Part shown: positions 11,741-13,031 of the stretch, in pieces
Position numbering within the stretch: position 1 is the stretch's first letter
Layout of the letters: every line of letters begins with the position of its first letter
DNA from: Actinomycetes bacterium
Lineage (GTDB): Bacteria > Actinomycetota > Actinomycetes > Actinomycetales > Cellulomonadaceae
Reading direction: 5' to 3'
Assembly: GCA_023432565.1 (NCBI GenBank)
Contig: JAEYUL010000199.1
Span: forward strand, 1-13,031
Length of the DNA: 13,031 bases
Notes under the pieces: generated by a model
Seen by the model: the letters and a program-made list of their open reading frames with translations, nothing else
Database searches by the model: none
Told to the model about the DNA's origin: nothing
Made by a program: the position numbers and the translations under genes

Positions 11741-13031
11741 GCACGGTCCGGCCGACATCGGCGCCGACGAGCCGGACGTCGACGCGCGCACACCCCCTGG
11801 AGGCGATGTTCTCGCCCGCGAGCATCGCGGTCGTCGGCGCCTCCGCCCAGCCCGACAAGGCCGGTCACGCCATGCTGCAGGCGTTGCGGCACTTCCCCGG
11901 CGCGCTGCACCCGGTCAACCCGCGCGGCGGTCGGATCCTCGGGCGTCCGGTCCTGCCCTCGCTGCGCGAGTCGTGCGGGGTGGACCTCGCTGTCCTCGTC
12001 GTCCCGCCGCCGGCCGTTCCCGCCGCGCTCGAGGACGCGGCAGCGGCCGGGGTGCGTGCCGCCGTGGTGTGCGCGGGCGGGTTCGCGGAGTCCGGGCCGC
12101 AGGGCGCGGCGATCCAGGAGCGCGTGACCCACGTGGCGCGCGAGGCGGGCATCAGGCTGCTCGGCCCCAACACCTCGGGCTTCATGAACCCGGTCGACCG
12201 GACCACGGCGAACTTCATGCCGGCGGTCGCGGACCTCGCCCCCGGCTCGGTGAGCGTCGTCGCGCAGTCCGGCGGCGTGAACCTGGCCCTCGCGTTCCTG
12301 CTCGCGCGCGCCGGCGCGGGACTGCGGCTCGGCGTCGGGCTCGGCAACGCGGTCGACGTCGACTTCCCCGAGGTGCTCGACCTGCTCGCTCAGGACGAGG
12401 CCACCACGGCCGTCGGGCTGCACGTCGAGGGGGTGGGTGACGGGCCGGCGCTCGTCGCCGCGCTGCGCCGCACGACCGCGCGCAAGCCCGTCGTGGCGTT
12501 CAAGGTCGGCCGCAGCGACGTCTCCGAGTTCGCCCGGTCGCACACGGGCGCGATGACCGGGTCGTACGCGGTCACGCGTGCGGCCCTGGCGCAGGCGGGC
12601 GCGGTCGTCGTGGACAGCCTCGAGGAGCTCGTCGCGGCGCTCGTCGCGCTGCGCGCGGTCCGCCTGCCCGCGGCGTCGCGCGTCGGTGTCGGGCTGCTCA
12701 CCGGGCAGGCCGGGCCGGGTCTGGTCGTGACCGACGCTCTCCGGGCGCGCGGGGTCGAGCTGCCGGAGCTCGCCGCCGCGACGCAGCAGCGCATCGCCGA
12801 GCTGCTGCCGCCGCTGACCTTCCAGCGCAACCCCGTGGACACCGGGCGGCCGTCGCCCGAGTTCGGCCAGGTGCTGGCCGCGGTGGCGGGCGACCCCGCG
12901 GTCGACGTCCTCGGGGTGTACGCGCTCGACGAGCCCGGCGCGCTCGACCCCGTCGCCGCGCTCGCCCCCGCCGCGGGCCGCGTGCTGTTCGCGACCGGCG
13001 GGCCGCAGGACGCGCTCGAGCAGCGCTCGCG
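11737..13031 (+). CDS. NDP-forming acyl-CoA synthetase, N-terminal part (cut by window end)
   Basis: A frame open from GTG 11737 to the window edge encodes about 431 residues with no stop. After a Ser/Thr/Arg-rich leader, the CoA-binding domain begins MFSPASIAVVGASAQPDKAGHAML (Gly34-Ser36) and includes HPVNPRGG and LGPNTSGFMNP. The succinyl-CoA-ligase-like second domain contains VSVVAQSGGVNLALAF and the phosphohistidine site SHTGAMTGS with His269. A third region starts near VGVGLLTGQAGPGLVVTDAL. Such enzymes interconvert an acyl-CoA with acid plus ATP (acetate-CoA ligase, ADP-forming). FerA, the feruloyl-CoA synthetase of Sphingobium, belongs to the same superfamily. The C-terminal ATP-grasp domain, if fused as in many bacteria, would lie beyond the window. 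The start overlaps the FAH-fold stop by 4 nt, so both are in one operon. Confidence 0.9.
   Translation, partial: MSTVRPTSAPTSRTSTRAHPLEAMFSPASIAVVGASAQPDKAGHAMLQALRHFPGALHPVNPRGGRILGRPVLPSLRESCGVDLAVLVVPPPAVPAALEDAAAAGVRAAVVCAGGFAESGPQGAAIQERVTHVAREAGIRLLGPNTSGFMNPVDRTTANFMPAVADLAPGSVSVVAQSGGVNLALAFLLARAGAGLRLGVGLGNAVDVDFPEVLDLLAQDEATTAVGLHVEGVGDGPALVAALRRTTARKPVVAFKVGRSDVSEFARSHTGAMTGSYAVTRAALAQAGAVVVDSLEELVAALVALRAVRLPAASRVGVGLLTGQAGPGLVVTDALRARGVELPELAAATQQRIAELLPPLTFQRNPVDTGRPSPEFGQVLAAVAGDPAVDVLGVYALDEPGALDPVAALAPAAGRVLFATGGPQDALEQRS

Noticed and set aside
13020..13031. Truncated pseudogene at the window end
   Set aside because: The synthetase frame is intact up to the edge with no stop or frameshift. 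It is cut by the window and not broken.

Overview
The window is very GC-rich, with strong G/C bias at third codon positions, many GTG starts, tight gene packing and 4-nt ATGA/GTGA overlaps. This suggests a high-GC actinobacterium. A Cellulomonas-like member of the Micrococcales is possible, but that is inference and no marker gene is present to fix it. No RNA genes, transposases, integrases or CRISPR arrays were seen. The region reads as a chromosomal catabolic locus.

Layout. (1) 3-577: the last codons of an upstream plus-strand gene, then a MarR-family regulator. (2) 578-4083, minus strand: a complete NitT/TauT-type ABC importer, transcribed as lipoprotein substrate-binding protein > permease 2 > permease 1 > ATPase. 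Its last gene ends back to back with the MarR gene. (3) 4084-4272: a divergent control region with palindromic elements. (4) 4273-5133, plus: a PaaX-family regulator whose end carries a 15-bp tandem repeat. (5) 5310-9786, plus: an acyl-CoA cluster, AMP-forming CoA ligase > thiolase > MaoC hydratase > SDR dehydrogenase. A degenerate 17-bp tandem repeat fills the thiolase-MaoC gap. (6) 9802-10767, minus: a second PaaX-family regulator. (7) 10768-10879: a second divergent control region. (8) 10880-13031, plus: a fumarylacetoacetate-hydrolase-fold enzyme and the first ~431 codons of an NDP-forming acyl-CoA synthetase, cut by the window edge.

How it may work together. The importer would bring in an anionic organic compound. 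The AMP-forming ligase would activate it to a CoA thioester. The MaoC hydratase and an SDR resembling the dehydrogenase module of peroxisomal MFE-2 would carry out the hydration and oxidation steps, probably through a (3R)-hydroxyacyl-CoA. The thiolase would release acetyl- or propionyl-CoA. No acyl-CoA dehydrogenase is encoded here, which would suit an already alpha,beta-unsaturated substrate such as an aryl-propenoate, or a dehydrogenase encoded elsewhere. The FAH-fold enzyme and NDP-forming synthetase could handle downstream acids. PaaX proteins classically sense aryl-CoA thioesters. Two PaaX-like genes, each divergent from an operon and with the word TTGACACAT in both control regions, suggest feedback control by CoA-thioester intermediates. 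The substrate itself cannot be read from the sequence.
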